The notes below the pieces were generated by a model. The model saw only the letters and a program-made list of their open reading frames with translations. It did not search any database and was not told the origin of the DNA. Of a stretch of 32,097 nt of DNA, positions 21,401 to 29,748 are shown in pieces (position 1 is the stretch's first letter; each line of letters begins with the position of its first letter). A program made the translations under genes and the position numbers. The stretch lies in contig NZ_BAFW01000373.1 of assembly GCF_000308535.1 (NCBI RefSeq), forward strand, positions 1 to 32,097, written 5' to 3'. Source of the DNA: Nocardia cerradoensis NBRC 101014. GTDB taxonomy: Bacteria > Actinomycetota > Actinomycetes > Mycobacteriales > Mycobacteriaceae.

Positions 21401-24400
21401 AGTCCGGCCGGCGCGTGCAGGTGGTGTTGCGCGACAACGAATTTCGGATCAGCGCCCGTTCGACCGAGTCGGGTGGCGCGGCCACGGTGTGGACCGAGCA
21501 CGCTCGTGGACGGATCGTCGCGGGCGCGCAGCTTCCCGAGGCGCCGGGCCTGAGCACGGCACAGCGGCGCTGCCGCACCACGGTCGACCCGCAGAATCTC
21601 TACGCGGCCTACACCCGCAACGGCACCCGCTACGGGCCCGCGTTCCGCACCGTGACGGAACTGTCGGTCGGCGACGGCGAGGCGCTCGGCCGGGTGAGCG
21701 CGGCCGCCGGCGCGCGTGATCCCGAACAGGGGGTCACGGCGGCCGCGGTGCTCGACGGATGTTTCCAGGTGGTCGGCGCACTGGCCGGAGACGAACTGTT
21801 CCTGCCGTCCGCGATCGGCGCCCTGTCCGTCGCCGACCACATTCCGCCGCGGGTCCACGCCCACGTGCGCCGCTACTCCCGCGAAGGACGCCTGCAGACC
21901 GCCGATCTCGACATCTACGCCGACGACGGTTCCCTCGTCGCCACGGTGCGCGAGTTGACCGCGACCCGCGTCGACGGGGCGGATACCACCGAGGCCGCCG
22001 TCCTCGCGGTCGATTGGCAGCAGCGCCCGCGCACGACCGGCCGGCTCTCGGGACGCTGGGTGGTCGTCGGCGGCGACGCGGAGGACGACGCACCGCTGGG
22101 ATCCGCGACGCTGATCCGGGAACTCGTCGCAGCGGGCGCCGCGACCGCCACCGCTGCCCTCGCGCCGAGCGCCGACGAGAGCGAACCGGAGGCCGCGACC
22201 TTCGACGAACCCGCGGACCACGTCCTCTACCTCGCCGGAACCGAGGACGGCGCAACGGCATTCGCCGATCTCGCCGCCCTGCTCGGCCTCGCGCGCACCC
22301 TCGTGCGGAGACCCTCCGCGCCGCGGCTGTGGGTGGTCACGCGCGGCGGACAGGCGGTGGCGCGGGAATGCGTGGACCCGTGGCAGGCCGGCCTGTGGGG
22401 TTTCGGCACGGCCCTGGCCGCCGAACACCCCGAATTGCGGACCACGCTCGTCGACCTGGCCGCCGATGCGGGCGTGGACGGCGACGACGCGGCGGACCTG
22501 ATCGCGGAACTCGCCGACGGCAGTGAGCGACATATCGCGCTGCGCTCCGGGATGCGGTGGGTCGCGCGCCTCGAACGGGTCCGGCTGAACCCGGAGCCGC
22601 CCGTCGTCGCCGCCGGAAACCGCGGCTTCGGGGTGGATATCGACGAGCCGGGCCGATTGCAGACGCTGACGCTGCGCGGACGCGGCCTGCCGCGACCGGG
22701 CCCGGGCGAGGTCGTCATCGCCGTGGCCGCGGCCGGCCTCAACTTCGCCGACGTGATGTGGGCCATGGGCTTCTTCTCCGATCTCGACGACGTGCCACTG
22801 GGATCGGAATGCGCCGGCACCGTCGTCGCCGTGGGCACGGAGGTCGATACGGTGCGCGTGGGCGACCGGGTCGTGGCGGTGGCGCTGAACAGCCTGGCCA
22901 CCCATGCCGTCGCGGATGCGGCGCTGGTCCATCGGCTGCCGGAAACGTTCCCGCTCACCGATGCCGCGGCGCTGCCCACCGCCTACACCACCGCGTGCTA
23001 CGCGCTCGAACATCTCGCCCGGGTGCGCCCGGGCATGCGCGTCCTGATCCATTCGGGTACCGGGGGAACGGGTTCGGCGGCCATCGCGGTGGCCCAGCGG
23101 CACGGGCTGGAGATCATCGCCACCGCGGGCACCGAGGACAAGCGCCGCTCCCTCCGAGAGCTGGGTATCGAGCACGTCTTCGATTCGCGCACTACGGAAT
23201 TCGAGCAGCAGGTTCTCGACGTCACCGGCGGCGCGGGGGTCGATATCGTGCTCAACTCCCTCACCGGCGCGGCCGCCGAGGCGAGTCTGCGCACGGTCGC
23301 CGCCGACGGAATCTTCCTCGAGCTCGGCAAACGCGATATCTACGGCTCGGGGCGCCTGCCGCTGGAGCACTTCAAACGCCGCATCACCTACACCGCGGTC
23401 GATATGGCCGGACTGCACCGCGAACGCCCCGCCGTCTTCGCCGAACTGCTGCACCACACCCTGGACCGCGTCGTCTCCGGCGAACTGAGACCGCTTCCGG
23501 TGCAGACCTATCCGATCGCCGCGGCGCCGGAGGTCTTTCGTCTCATGAGCACCGGCGCGCACACCGGGAAACTGGTGCTGGTGACCGACGACGCGGCCAC
23601 CACCGACATCGTGCGCGGCGCCGCGCAGGGGCTGGCCGAACCCGGCTGCGTCCTGATCACCGGCGGCCTCGGCGGGCTCGGTCTCGACCTGGCCCGCACC
23701 CTGGTCGAACGCGGCGGCGCGCAGATCGGGCTGCTGGCCCGCCGCGAGCCGAACGCCGGGGAACGCGCGATCATCGACGAACTCAACGCCGCGGGCGAGC
23801 GGGTCCGGGTGGAGCGCGCCGACGTCGCCGATGCGGCCGAGGTCGGCGCCGCCGTCGCGCGGCTGCGCACCCGGGTCGGCCCGGTGCGCGGTGTGTTCCA
23901 TCTCGCGGCCGTTCTGCGTGACGCCGTACTGACCAATCAGAGCTGGGCCCAGTTCGATCCGGTGCTGCGCCCGAAGGCGTTGGGAGCCTGGAATGTGCAC
24001 CGCGCCGTGGCGGGTGATCCCGTCGAGTACTTCGTGATGTACTCCTCCACCGCGACGGTGCTGCCGTCGGGCGGTCAATTGAACTATGCCGCCGCCAACG
24101 CGTTTCTCGACGGCCTGGCCCACTACCGGCGCGCCCAGGGCCTGGCGGCCACCGCGGTGGCGTGGGGTCCCTTCCGCGACACCGGACTCGCCGCGCGCAG
24201 CACCGCGACGGAGGAGTATCTGGCCGGCCGCGGAATTCGCTCGCTGACACCGGCGGCGGGGTACTCCCTGCTGGAGACGCTGCTCGACGACGGCCGCCCC
24301 CGCGCCGCGATCATCGGTCTCGACGCGGACGCCTGGCTGGGTGCGCACCCCTTCGCGCGCGCCGTACCGCTGTACGAACCGTTGCGCGCCATGGGTTCCG

Positions 24401-24702
24401 GCACCACCTCGGCCTTGGCGGACGAACTGCGCCGCCTGCCGGCCGAGGAGCGCGAGGCCGCGGTGTGGGAGCTGCTGCTGAGCAGGACGGCGGCGGTACT
24501 GCGCATCGACACCGACGAAATCGACCCGGCCACACCGTTTCTGGAGCTCGGCATGAGCTCGCTCGCACTGCTCGAATTCAAGAACGGGCTGTCGGCCGCC
24601 CTGGGCATCGGCCTGCCCGGTGCGGTGCACTGGGAACATCCGACCGTGCGGGCGATGCACCGCTATCTGTCCGGCCGGCTACGCGAGGAGGAGTCGCGAT
24701 GA
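18421..24702 (+). CDS. Fully reducing type I PKS module: KS, AT, DH, ER, KR, ACP
   Basis: 2093 residues. KS about 40-460 with Cys210 and both His motifs. AT about 560-870 with intact GHSVGE (Ser652, His651) and His755. Its first motif is FVFAGFGGHW, not the usual GQGSQW, and the specificity tetrad is SAAH (752-755), neither YASH (methylmalonyl) nor HAFH (malonyl), so the extender unit is uncertain. DH about 930-1190 with H949 and D1112 (LDGCFQ); the H motif is slightly off (Ala for Pro). A structural KR half follows, then ER about 1415-1717 (LNFADVMW; NADPH site HSGTGGTGSA), KR about 1744-1930 (GGLGGLG, Tyr1889, LRD as in B-type KRs), and ACP about 2010-2085 with Ser2047 in LGMSSLALLEF (Ser instead of the usual Asp before it). 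The TTG start overlaps the previous stop (TTGA). It ends in an ACP with no thioesterase. Confidence 0.92.
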
Positions 24703-25604
24703 GCGTCTACCTGCACGGCATCTCCTACGCGGTCGGCGCCCGCGAGCCGATCGCCGGCCTCGAACCGCTGCGGGACGACCCAGCCATGCTGCGCGATATG
24801 CACGGCCTCGGCCTGTACCACTACTGCCGCACCGAACAGACCCCGCTGCAACTGGCCGCCGAAGTCGTAGCGAGCACCCTCGATCGGATCCCGGTGGATG
24901 CCGCCGAGATCGACCTGCTGGTCTACGCGTCGTCGAGTCCCGAAACCGGCGCGCTGGCCGGTGGTGACTTCCTGCGCTTCTGTGAGCGTTTCGGACTCAC
25001 CCGCGCCACTCCGATCGGTGTCACGCTGGCCGAATGCGCGAATTTCGGCAGTGCCCTGCGTATCGCGCACAGCCTGGTGGCCGCCGGATCGGCCCGCAAC
25101 GTCCTGGTGGTCACCTCCGACGCGTGCCCGGACCCGCACGCCCGCATTCTGCGCGACGCGCTCTCGGTACTGAGCGACGGCGCCGCCGCCTGTCTGATCA
25201 CCTCCGCCGAACCGTCGCGGATCGAGGTGCTCGGCTCGAATCAGGGCACCAATCAGCTGATCCGGGTGGCGAAGATGCCGGCGCTGGCGGGGCTGACCAA
25301 GCGTGGCCTGTCCCGCGCGGTCGCCGATATGCTCGACCGCGCCGGCCTGGACCGCGGCGACGTGCGGCGCATCATCGCCAACAACGTCAACGAGGAGGCC
25401 GTGCGATTCATGGCCGATTCGGCCGGACTCGACCACGACCTGTGCTACCTGGACAACATCGCCGACTACGCGCATGTGCATTCGGCCGACAACCTGATCA
25501 ATCTGCAGACGTATCTGGAGGACGGCGTCGCGCCGGGGGAGATCGTCATGACCATCAGCCACGGGTTCGGCACCTGGGGCGTCTCACTGTTGAGGATCGG
25601 CTGA
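24699..25604 (+). CDS. KAS III-like acyltransferase with altered catalytic triad
   Basis: This 301-residue thiolase-fold protein resembles FabH. The nucleophile is Cys113 (LAECANFGSAL). The FabH His-Gln-Ala-Asn motif reads NNVN (228-231), so the His is Asn, and where FabH has Asn-Thr-Ser-Ala-Ala this protein has VHSAD (260-264), placing H261 and D264 near the active site. That pattern argues against ordinary decarboxylating condensation and towards the acyl-transferring KAS III-like enzymes of natural product clusters (CerJ/ChlB3 type), which move an acyl group from an ACP to a hydroxyl. The ATG at 24699 overlaps the PKS stop (ATGA) and has GAGGAG at 24685-24690. As the cluster has no thioesterase, it is a candidate for releasing the chain from the last ACP (inference). 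Confidence 0.8.
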   Translation: MSVYLHGISYAVGAREPIAGLEPLRDDPAMLRDMHGLGLYHYCRTEQTPLQLAAEVVASTLDRIPVDAAEIDLLVYASSSPETGALAGGDFLRFCERFGLTRATPIGVTLAECANFGSALRIAHSLVAAGSARNVLVVTSDACPDPHARILRDALSVLSDGAAACLITSAEPSRIEVLGSNQGTNQLIRVAKMPALAGLTKRGLSRAVADMLDRAGLDRGDVRRIIANNVNEEAVRFMADSAGLDHDLCYLDNIADYAHVHSADNLINLQTYLEDGVAPGEIVMTISHGFGTWGVSLLRIG

Positions 25605-25605
25605 C

Positions 25606-26937
25606 ATGCTCGCATTCGTATTCCCCGGTCAGGGCGCCCAATTCCCCGGCATGGGCAAGGCGCTGGCCGACACCTACCCGGTCGCGCGCGAGATCTTCGA
25701 CCGTGCCGACGCGGCGATCGACTTCGGCCTGAGCGAGCTGTGCTTCGCCGGCGACCCGGCGGATCTGGCCCGGACCGAATACGCCCAGCCCGCGATCCTG
25801 GCCACCAGTGTGGCCGCCTATCGAGTGCTGGTGTCGGAGACCGGCATTCATCCGATGGTCGTGGCCGGGCACAGCCTCGGTGAGATCACCGCCCACGTCT
25901 GCGCCGGTGCCCTCGACATCGAGACCGCGGTGCGCCTGGTGCGTCGACGGGGCGCCCTGATGCAGGAAGCGGTGCCGCCGGGGGCGGGCGCGATGGTGGC
26001 GGTGATGGGTCTGGCCGCCGACGAGGTCGACCGGATCTGCACCGCCGCAGCGCAATCCGAGGTCGTCGCGGTCGCCAACTACAACGGCGCGAGTCAGGTG
26101 GTGATCTCCGGGCACACCGGCGCGGTCGGCAGGGCGCGGCACCTCGCCGAGGAACACGGGGCGATCACCCGTGCGCTCGACGTCAGCGCGCCGTTCCACT
26201 GCGCACTCATGGCACCGGCCGCCGCCGCGTTCCGATCCGAACTCGCCCGTGCCGAATTCACGTCGCCGCGAATTCCGGTGGTGGAGGGCACGTCCGGGCG
26301 GTGGCGAACCGATGCCGACCCGGTCGACTCGCTGTCCGCGCAGATCTGCGCCCCGGTGCGCTGGGATGTGGTGATGGCCGGACTGGCGGCCCGCGGAGTT
26401 CGATACGTCATCGAAGCCGGGCCGGGCGCACGCCTCACATCCATGCTGCGCCGGTCGGAAAAGGGCATCGGCACAGCGCATTTCGGCGAGCCGCAGGATC
26501 TCGACGCCGTCGTCGCCCTGCTGGGTGACCGGCCGTGGCCGCGACACGAGCCCGGGTATTGGCAGCACGGCGACCGCGGCGACCTGTACGCGCCCGGTAC
26601 CTCCGAGATCGTCTGGGCCGGTACCGACGACGCCGAGCCGATGACCGACGCGGCCTGGACCACCCGGTCCGACGGCTCACGTCAGCGTCGCTACGGCCCG
26701 ATGGCGGTGATCACGGCGGACAACGCGCTGCGCACCTACGATCCGGCCGTGTGGACGCCGCGCGAGGACGGGGCCTATGTGCGCCGCGATCACACCGCCG
26801 TCGAGCACCCGGCCACCGGTGGTGACGGCTTCGACCCGGCGGAATGGATCGTCGACCCGTCCGGGACCATGCGGCGCCGCGACGGCTCCCGCGTCATCTG
26901 GCCCGATGGCGACGAGTGGAGTTTCGCCGCGCCCTGA
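25606..26937 (+). CDS. Free-standing malonyl-type acyltransferase (trans-AT) with C-terminal repeat extension
   Basis: 443 residues. Residues 1-310 are a complete FabD-like acyltransferase: VFPGQGAQFPGMG (5-17), GHSLGE with Ser90, Arg115 (RRRGALMQ), a VSAPFHC motif with His198, and EAGPGARL. These point to malonyl transfer. Two PKS modules upstream have dead ATs, so this enzyme probably loads them in trans. Residues 311-443 are an extra domain unlike FabD: three units of the form DPAxW-x4-DG-x3-RR start at W351, W383 and W414, about 31-32 residues apart, and the tail ends in WPDGDEW. This extension may bind the AT-less modules or their ACPs (inference). The ATG follows the KAS III stop by one base. 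It is the last gene of the operon. Confidence 0.88.
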   Translation: MLAFVFPGQGAQFPGMGKALADTYPVAREIFDRADAAIDFGLSELCFAGDPADLARTEYAQPAILATSVAAYRVLVSETGIHPMVVAGHSLGEITAHVCAGALDIETAVRLVRRRGALMQEAVPPGAGAMVAVMGLAADEVDRICTAAAQSEVVAVANYNGASQVVISGHTGAVGRARHLAEEHGAITRALDVSAPFHCALMAPAAAAFRSELARAEFTSPRIPVVEGTSGRWRTDADPVDSLSAQICAPVRWDVVMAGLAARGVRYVIEAGPGARLTSMLRRSEKGIGTAHFGEPQDLDAVVALLGDRPWPRHEPGYWQHGDRGDLYAPGTSEIVWAGTDDAEPMTDAAWTTRSDGSRQRRYGPMAVITADNALRTYDPAVWTPREDGAYVRRDHTAVEHPATGGDGFDPAEWIVDPSGTMRRRDGSRVIWPDGDEWSFAAP

Positions 26938-26944
26938 GCGTTCT

Positions 26945-26957
26945 CATACGGTCGTAT
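26945..26957. promoter_or_regulatory. TetR-type operator, half-degenerate copy 1
   Basis: CATACG (26945-26950) and CGTAT (26953-26957) face each other across GT. This is a weaker version of the two stronger copies downstream (CATACG-N2-CGTATG). It touches the upstream edge of the -35 hexamer. Its centre is 25 bases from the centre of copy 2. Confidence 0.5.
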
Positions 26958-26985
26958 TGACCAAAGCCTCATACGTTCGTATGGT
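26957..26985 (+). promoter_or_regulatory. Sigma-A-like promoter of the membrane protein/TetR cassette
   Basis: TTGACC (26957-26962) and TATGGT (26980-26985) are separated by exactly 17 bases, a good match to a vegetative promoter. Transcription would start near 26992, inside operator copy 3. The 5' leader would be short, with the Shine-Dalgarno at 27005-27012 and the ATG at 27017. The operator copies overlap the spacer and start site, the standard layout for repression. Confidence 0.6.
26970..26983. promoter_or_regulatory. TetR-type operator copy 2
   Basis: Perfect 6-bp inverted arms CATACG and CGTATG lie around TT. It occupies the promoter spacer and part of the -10 hexamer, so a bound repressor would block RNA polymerase. 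Its centre is 22 bases (two helical turns) from copy 3, which fits two dimers bound on the same DNA face. Confidence 0.65.
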
Positions 26986-26990
26986 TGATC

Positions 26991-27006
26991 TCATACGAAC
27001 GTATGA
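26991..27006. promoter_or_regulatory. TetR-type operator copy 3
   Basis: Perfect 7-bp inverted arms TCATACG and CGTATGA lie around AA. It covers the predicted transcription start and ends at the Shine-Dalgarno of the next gene. It is the longest copy of the three. The likely ligand is the TetR protein encoded at 27743-28342 in the same transcript. Confidence 0.65.
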
Positions 27007-27016
27007 GAGGGGCGCG

Positions 27017-27325
27017 ATGTTTCGTCTCGTGGAACTACTCGGTCTGTGCGCGCCTGTGCTGGGTGCGGCGATCGTGCTGTACTACCGCCGGCGGCTGGGG
27101 CGCGCGTTCGGCAGTGCGGTACTGGCCGCGGTGGTGGCGATGATCGGTTCGGTCATCGGCCTCGTCACGAGCCGGGCGATGTGGTTCGGTTCCGGTGGCG
27201 CCGAGGGCATGACGCAGCGCATGGAGTTCGGCGCCGGCGTCCGCAATCTCCTGCTGGTGCTGGCCTGGGCGCTGTTGCTGGTCGCCATCCGGCGCCGTCC
27301 GGCGCGGCCCGAGCAGGTGCGATGA
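27017..27325 (+). CDS. Small membrane protein, function unknown
   Basis: 102 residues with three predicted membrane helices (about 6-23, 31-51, 75-91), a basic patch after the first (YYRRRLGR) and a basic C-terminus (RRRPARPEQVR). The ATG at 27017 has GAGAGGGG at 27005-27012. The frame is open further upstream, but that stretch lies in the operators, so the later start is chosen. The stop overlaps the start of the next gene (ATGA). It is the first gene under the TetR operator array. Two small membrane proteins with a self-linked TetR suggest an envelope or efflux-related role, but no family is recognised. Confidence 0.75.
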   Translation: MFRLVELLGLCAPVLGAAIVLYYRRRLGRAFGSAVLAAVVAMIGSVIGLVTSRAMWFGSGGAEGMTQRMEFGAGVRNLLLVLAWALLLVAIRRRPARPEQVR

Positions 27326-27753
27326 GCGGCGCGCAGGTGGTGTTCGGCGCTGGTGAACTGGCGGTGGTGGCGCTGGCGGGGGTCTCGCTGGTGGCCGCGT
27401 CACGATTGGCGCGCAGCTATCGCATCGCCGGATGGTCGCTGGCCGCGGCGGCGGTGGTGTGGCTGGTAGCCGAGGGCGTACGCCTGGTGCAACTCGAAGC
27501 GGTCCTGCCCGCCTTGCCGGGACCGGACCACGAATCGGCCCGCATGCTCGTCACCCTGCTCGGCGACACCGTCTACTTCGGTCTGGGCGGTGCGGGTGTG
27601 CTGCTGCTGTTCTTCGCGGCCGTCGTGGAGCGGGCCTCCCGAGGCGACGGCCGCCGGGAACCGGTGGCGCTGGCGCGTCGGATAGGGGCGCAGGCGTGGC
27701 ACTACTATCGGGCTCGCGATCAGCGGGAGAGGAGTCGGCGCGGTGGGCGTTGA
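27322..27753 (+). CDS. Small membrane protein, function unknown
   Basis: 143 residues with about three membrane helices (about 8-26, 35-56, 85-103), an acidic loop (DHESARML) between helices 2 and 3, and a long basic cytoplasmic-looking tail (RRIGAQAWHYYRARDQRER). The ATG overlaps the stop of the preceding membrane protein, so the two are probably made together and may form one complex. Its 3' end overlaps the TetR gene by 11 bases. I recognise no conserved domain. Confidence 0.75.
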   Translation: MSGAQVVFGAGELAVVALAGVSLVAASRLARSYRIAGWSLAAAAVVWLVAEGVRLVQLEAVLPALPGPDHESARMLVTLLGDTVYFGLGGAGVLLLFFAAVVERASRGDGRREPVALARRIGAQAWHYYRARDQRERSRRGGR

Positions 27754-28342
27754 GCGGACCGGGGCAGCGGCGGACGCGACCGCGACGGACCGTCGTGGCC
27801 ACCTGCTCGACCGGCTGGCCGATGTCATCGCCGAGGACGGTATCGAGGGCGTCAGCATCCGCACGCTGGCCACGCGCGCCGGGGTGTCGATCGGTACGGT
27901 GCAGTACTACTTCTCGACGAAAGACGAACTCCTGCATCGGGTTTGGGAGTACGTGCGGGACGAGGCGGCGCACCGTTTCGACGCGGAGGCGGTGGCGCAG
28001 CTCCCGCCGGCGCAGCGTTTGTCCCGCCTCGTCGACCTGCTCATCGCCCCCGGCAGCGAGGATCGCCTCGCCCGGGTGTGGTTCGCGCTGGTCGCGCGCG
28101 CCGCCCACGACCCCGACATCGCGGCGCTGCATCGTGCCCAGTGGCAGCGCACGGAGGACCTGATCGCCCGGGCGCTGGTCGCCGTGAACCCGGAGCGCGC
28201 CGCCGAATCCGGTGCTGCCGCAGCGGAACTGCTGGCGCTGCTCGACGGGCTGACGCTCGCGGTCCTCACCGAACCCGATCGCATGCCGCCTGCCCGGGCG
28301 CGCAAGATCGCGCGTGGCTGGACCGATCGCTGGGCGGGCTAG
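27743..28342 (+). CDS. TetR-family transcriptional regulator
   Basis: 199 residues. The N-terminal domain has the TetR helix-turn-helix at about 38-58 (SIRTLATRAGVSIGTVQYYF) followed by STKDELL. The rest is a helical ligand-binding domain without a recognisable ligand motif. The GTG start at 27743 lies behind GAGAGGAG (27727-27734) and overlaps the preceding gene, so it is the third gene of the cassette. Three palindromes of the form CATACG-N2-CGTATG over the cassette promoter are the obvious operator, implying autoregulation. Whether it also controls the biosynthetic operon is unclear: I saw no copy of the site in 200-696. Confidence 0.9.
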   Translation: MGVERTGAAADATATDRRGHLLDRLADVIAEDGIEGVSIRTLATRAGVSIGTVQYYFSTKDELLHRVWEYVRDEAAHRFDAEAVAQLPPAQRLSRLVDLLIAPGSEDRLARVWFALVARAAHDPDIAALHRAQWQRTEDLIARALVAVNPERAAESGAAAAELLALLDGLTLAVLTEPDRMPPARARKIARGWTDRWAG

Positions 28343-28362
28343 CGACCAGCGCTCATGCGGTG

Positions 28363-28581
28363 TCAGTGCACCCGTGAGGAATCCGGAATCAGCCGGCCTT
28401 CCTCGACCAGCACTCGCAGCGCGGCGCGCCGGCGCGGGCATTCGTCGGTGCGGCAGCCCCGGTGCATCTGCATGATCTGATGCGCCTTCTGCGGGGTGAG
28501 GTCGAGCGGTTCCATCCAACAGGTGCTGAACATATCCACGGTGTAGTCGCCCTCCTCGATCCCTGCCTGCCCATCGGCCAT
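28363..28581 (-). CDS. Small Cys-containing conserved-looking protein, function unknown
   Basis: The frame encodes up to 72 residues. It includes TCWMEPLDLTPQKAHQIMQM and a Cys cluster (CRTDEC), ending GRLIPDSSRVH. The motif order Cys...HRGCRTDEC with Arg/Lys-rich helices could bind a metal or nucleic acid, but I recognise no family. An internal GTG at 28539 has GAGGAGGG about 10 bases upstream on the coding strand and is a plausible true start (58 residues); the ATG at 28581 has little Shine-Dalgarno. It converges on the TetR gene (20 bases between stops) and diverges from the AraC-type regulator. Confidence 0.6.
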   Translation of the reverse strand: MADGQAGIEEGDYTVDMFSTCWMEPLDLTPQKAHQIMQMHRGCRTDECPRRRAALRVLVEEGRLIPDSSRVH

Positions 28582-28611
28582 CCCGTGCCGACGTCGGTCT
28601 GTCGAGGTTAT

Positions 28612-28629
28612 GTCCCCGCTTTCGGGGAC
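28612..28629. promoter_or_regulatory. Palindrome in the divergent promoter region
   Basis: GTCCCCG (28612-28618) and CGGGGAC (28623-28629) form perfect arms around CTTT. It lies between the small - strand gene and the AraC-type gene, a usual place for a site controlling one or both. A second, imperfect repeat (CCGAA at 28648, TTCGG at 28663-28667) lies nearer the AraC start. Confidence 0.4.
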
Positions 28630-28670
28630 CGGAATGTGCCGAACGGACCGAATATTGGTAATTTCGGACT

Positions 28671-29708
28671 GTGGTTGGGATCGGTACGCCGTCCGATGTG
28701 TTGCCGCACGGCAGCGTCAGTGTGCGCATGATGGTGAGTGTCGGGATCGCGCATGGATTGGACGAACCGCTGTTATTGGCGGGCACCGGAATCGAACCCG
28801 CGGATCTGGCCGATGAACAGGTGCGAATTTGGCCGGATCAAGAATTCGCCGTCGCGCGCAATCTGATTCGCGCGCTCGGTGACCGGCCCGGTCTCGGCGT
28901 CCAGACCGCCGCGCAGGCATCCCTCGGCAAGGCCGGTCTGGTCGGCCTCGCGGCCCTGGCCAGCGCGACCATGCGCGATGTGCTGAACATCGCGGTCCGC
29001 TACCAGGATCTGGTCTCGGTCTCGGCGCGCTATCACCTGGAGGAGTCCGACGGCGACGAGGTCGCACTGGTGGCCGACGGCTCCGGAATACCGGCGGACC
29101 TGCGTGGATACTTCGTCGAACGCGAGGTGGCGCTGATCTTCGTGGCCGAGCGGGCGCTCGACGTGACCATCCCGGCCGTGCGCCTGGAACTGGAGCTGGG
29201 TGCCGATCGGGCCGCCGCGCTGGCCGAGTTCACCTCGGTCGACAACATCCTCAGCGACTGTCCGCGAACCGCGCTGGTACTGCCGCGTTCGTTCCTGGAT
29301 CTGCGCATGCCACATGCCGATTCGCATACCGCGAACCTGATCGAACGGCAGTGCCGCGAGGCGCTGCAGGTACTGCTGGACGGCGGCTGGAAGTTGTCGA
29401 CGCTGGTCCGCGAGCGCCTGCTGCGCGAACCGGGTTCGGTGCCGTCGATGGCCGAAGTAGCCGCTGAGCTGCACATCAACGTCCGTACGCTACGCCGGCA
29501 GCTCGCCGCCGAGGGCGCCAGCTTCCGCGGCCTGCTCAACACCGTGCGGGAGAGCACCGCGGCGGAGCTGCTGCGCGCCGGGTCGACGGTCGAGGATGTG
29601 GCCCGCCGGCTCGGATATGCGGAAACGGCCAATTTCACTCATGCCTTCACGCGATGGATGGGGATGTCGCCGCGGGCATACCGCCAGTCGCTGACCCGAA
29701 ATCGATAG
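28671..29708 (+). CDS. AraC-family transcriptional regulator
   Basis: 345 residues. The N-terminal 200 or so resemble the arabinose-binding-like sensor domain of the PF12625 type (SVSVRMMVSVGIAHG, LGDRPGLGVQTAAQASLGKAG shape). The C-terminal AraC DNA-binding domain spans about 260-342, with SMAEVAAELHINVRTLRRQL for the first helix-turn-helix and VARRLGYAETANFTHAFTRW for the second, ending SPRAYRQ. The start is uncertain: GTG 28671 is used because family-like sequence begins soon after; ATGs at 28728 and 28731 would cut into it. Proteins of this type often regulate lipid or catabolic genes. The target here is unknown, perhaps the divergent small gene or itself. Confidence 0.85.
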   Translation: MVGIGTPSDVLPHGSVSVRMMVSVGIAHGLDEPLLLAGTGIEPADLADEQVRIWPDQEFAVARNLIRALGDRPGLGVQTAAQASLGKAGLVGLAALASATMRDVLNIAVRYQDLVSVSARYHLEESDGDEVALVADGSGIPADLRGYFVEREVALIFVAERALDVTIPAVRLELELGADRAAALAEFTSVDNILSDCPRTALVLPRSFLDLRMPHADSHTANLIERQCREALQVLLDGGWKLSTLVRERLLREPGSVPSMAEVAAELHINVRTLRRQLAAEGASFRGLLNTVRESTAAELLRAGSTVEDVARRLGYAETANFTHAFTRWMGMSPRAYRQSLTRNR

Positions 29709-29731
29709 CGAATCGTGTCCTGACCCGTAAT

Positions 29732-29748
29732 CGGATTTCGGGAATCCG
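29732..29748 (+). terminator. Possible weak terminator hairpin after the AraC-type gene
   Basis: Arms CGGATT and AATCCG form a perfect 6-bp stem around a 5-base loop, starting 23 bases after the TAG. There is no T run, so this is a weak candidate that could also be a regulator site. Confidence 0.3.

Noticed and set aside
19489..24660. Long - strand open frame (about 1720 codons) opposite PKS module 3
   Set aside because: It is antisense to recognisable KS, AT, DH, ER and KR motifs. The composition is typical of a GC shadow frame and no motif is present.
25606..26937. The free-standing AT as housekeeping FabD
   Set aside because: It is embedded at the end of the PKS operon, sits beside two AT-dead modules, and has a repeat extension absent from FabD.
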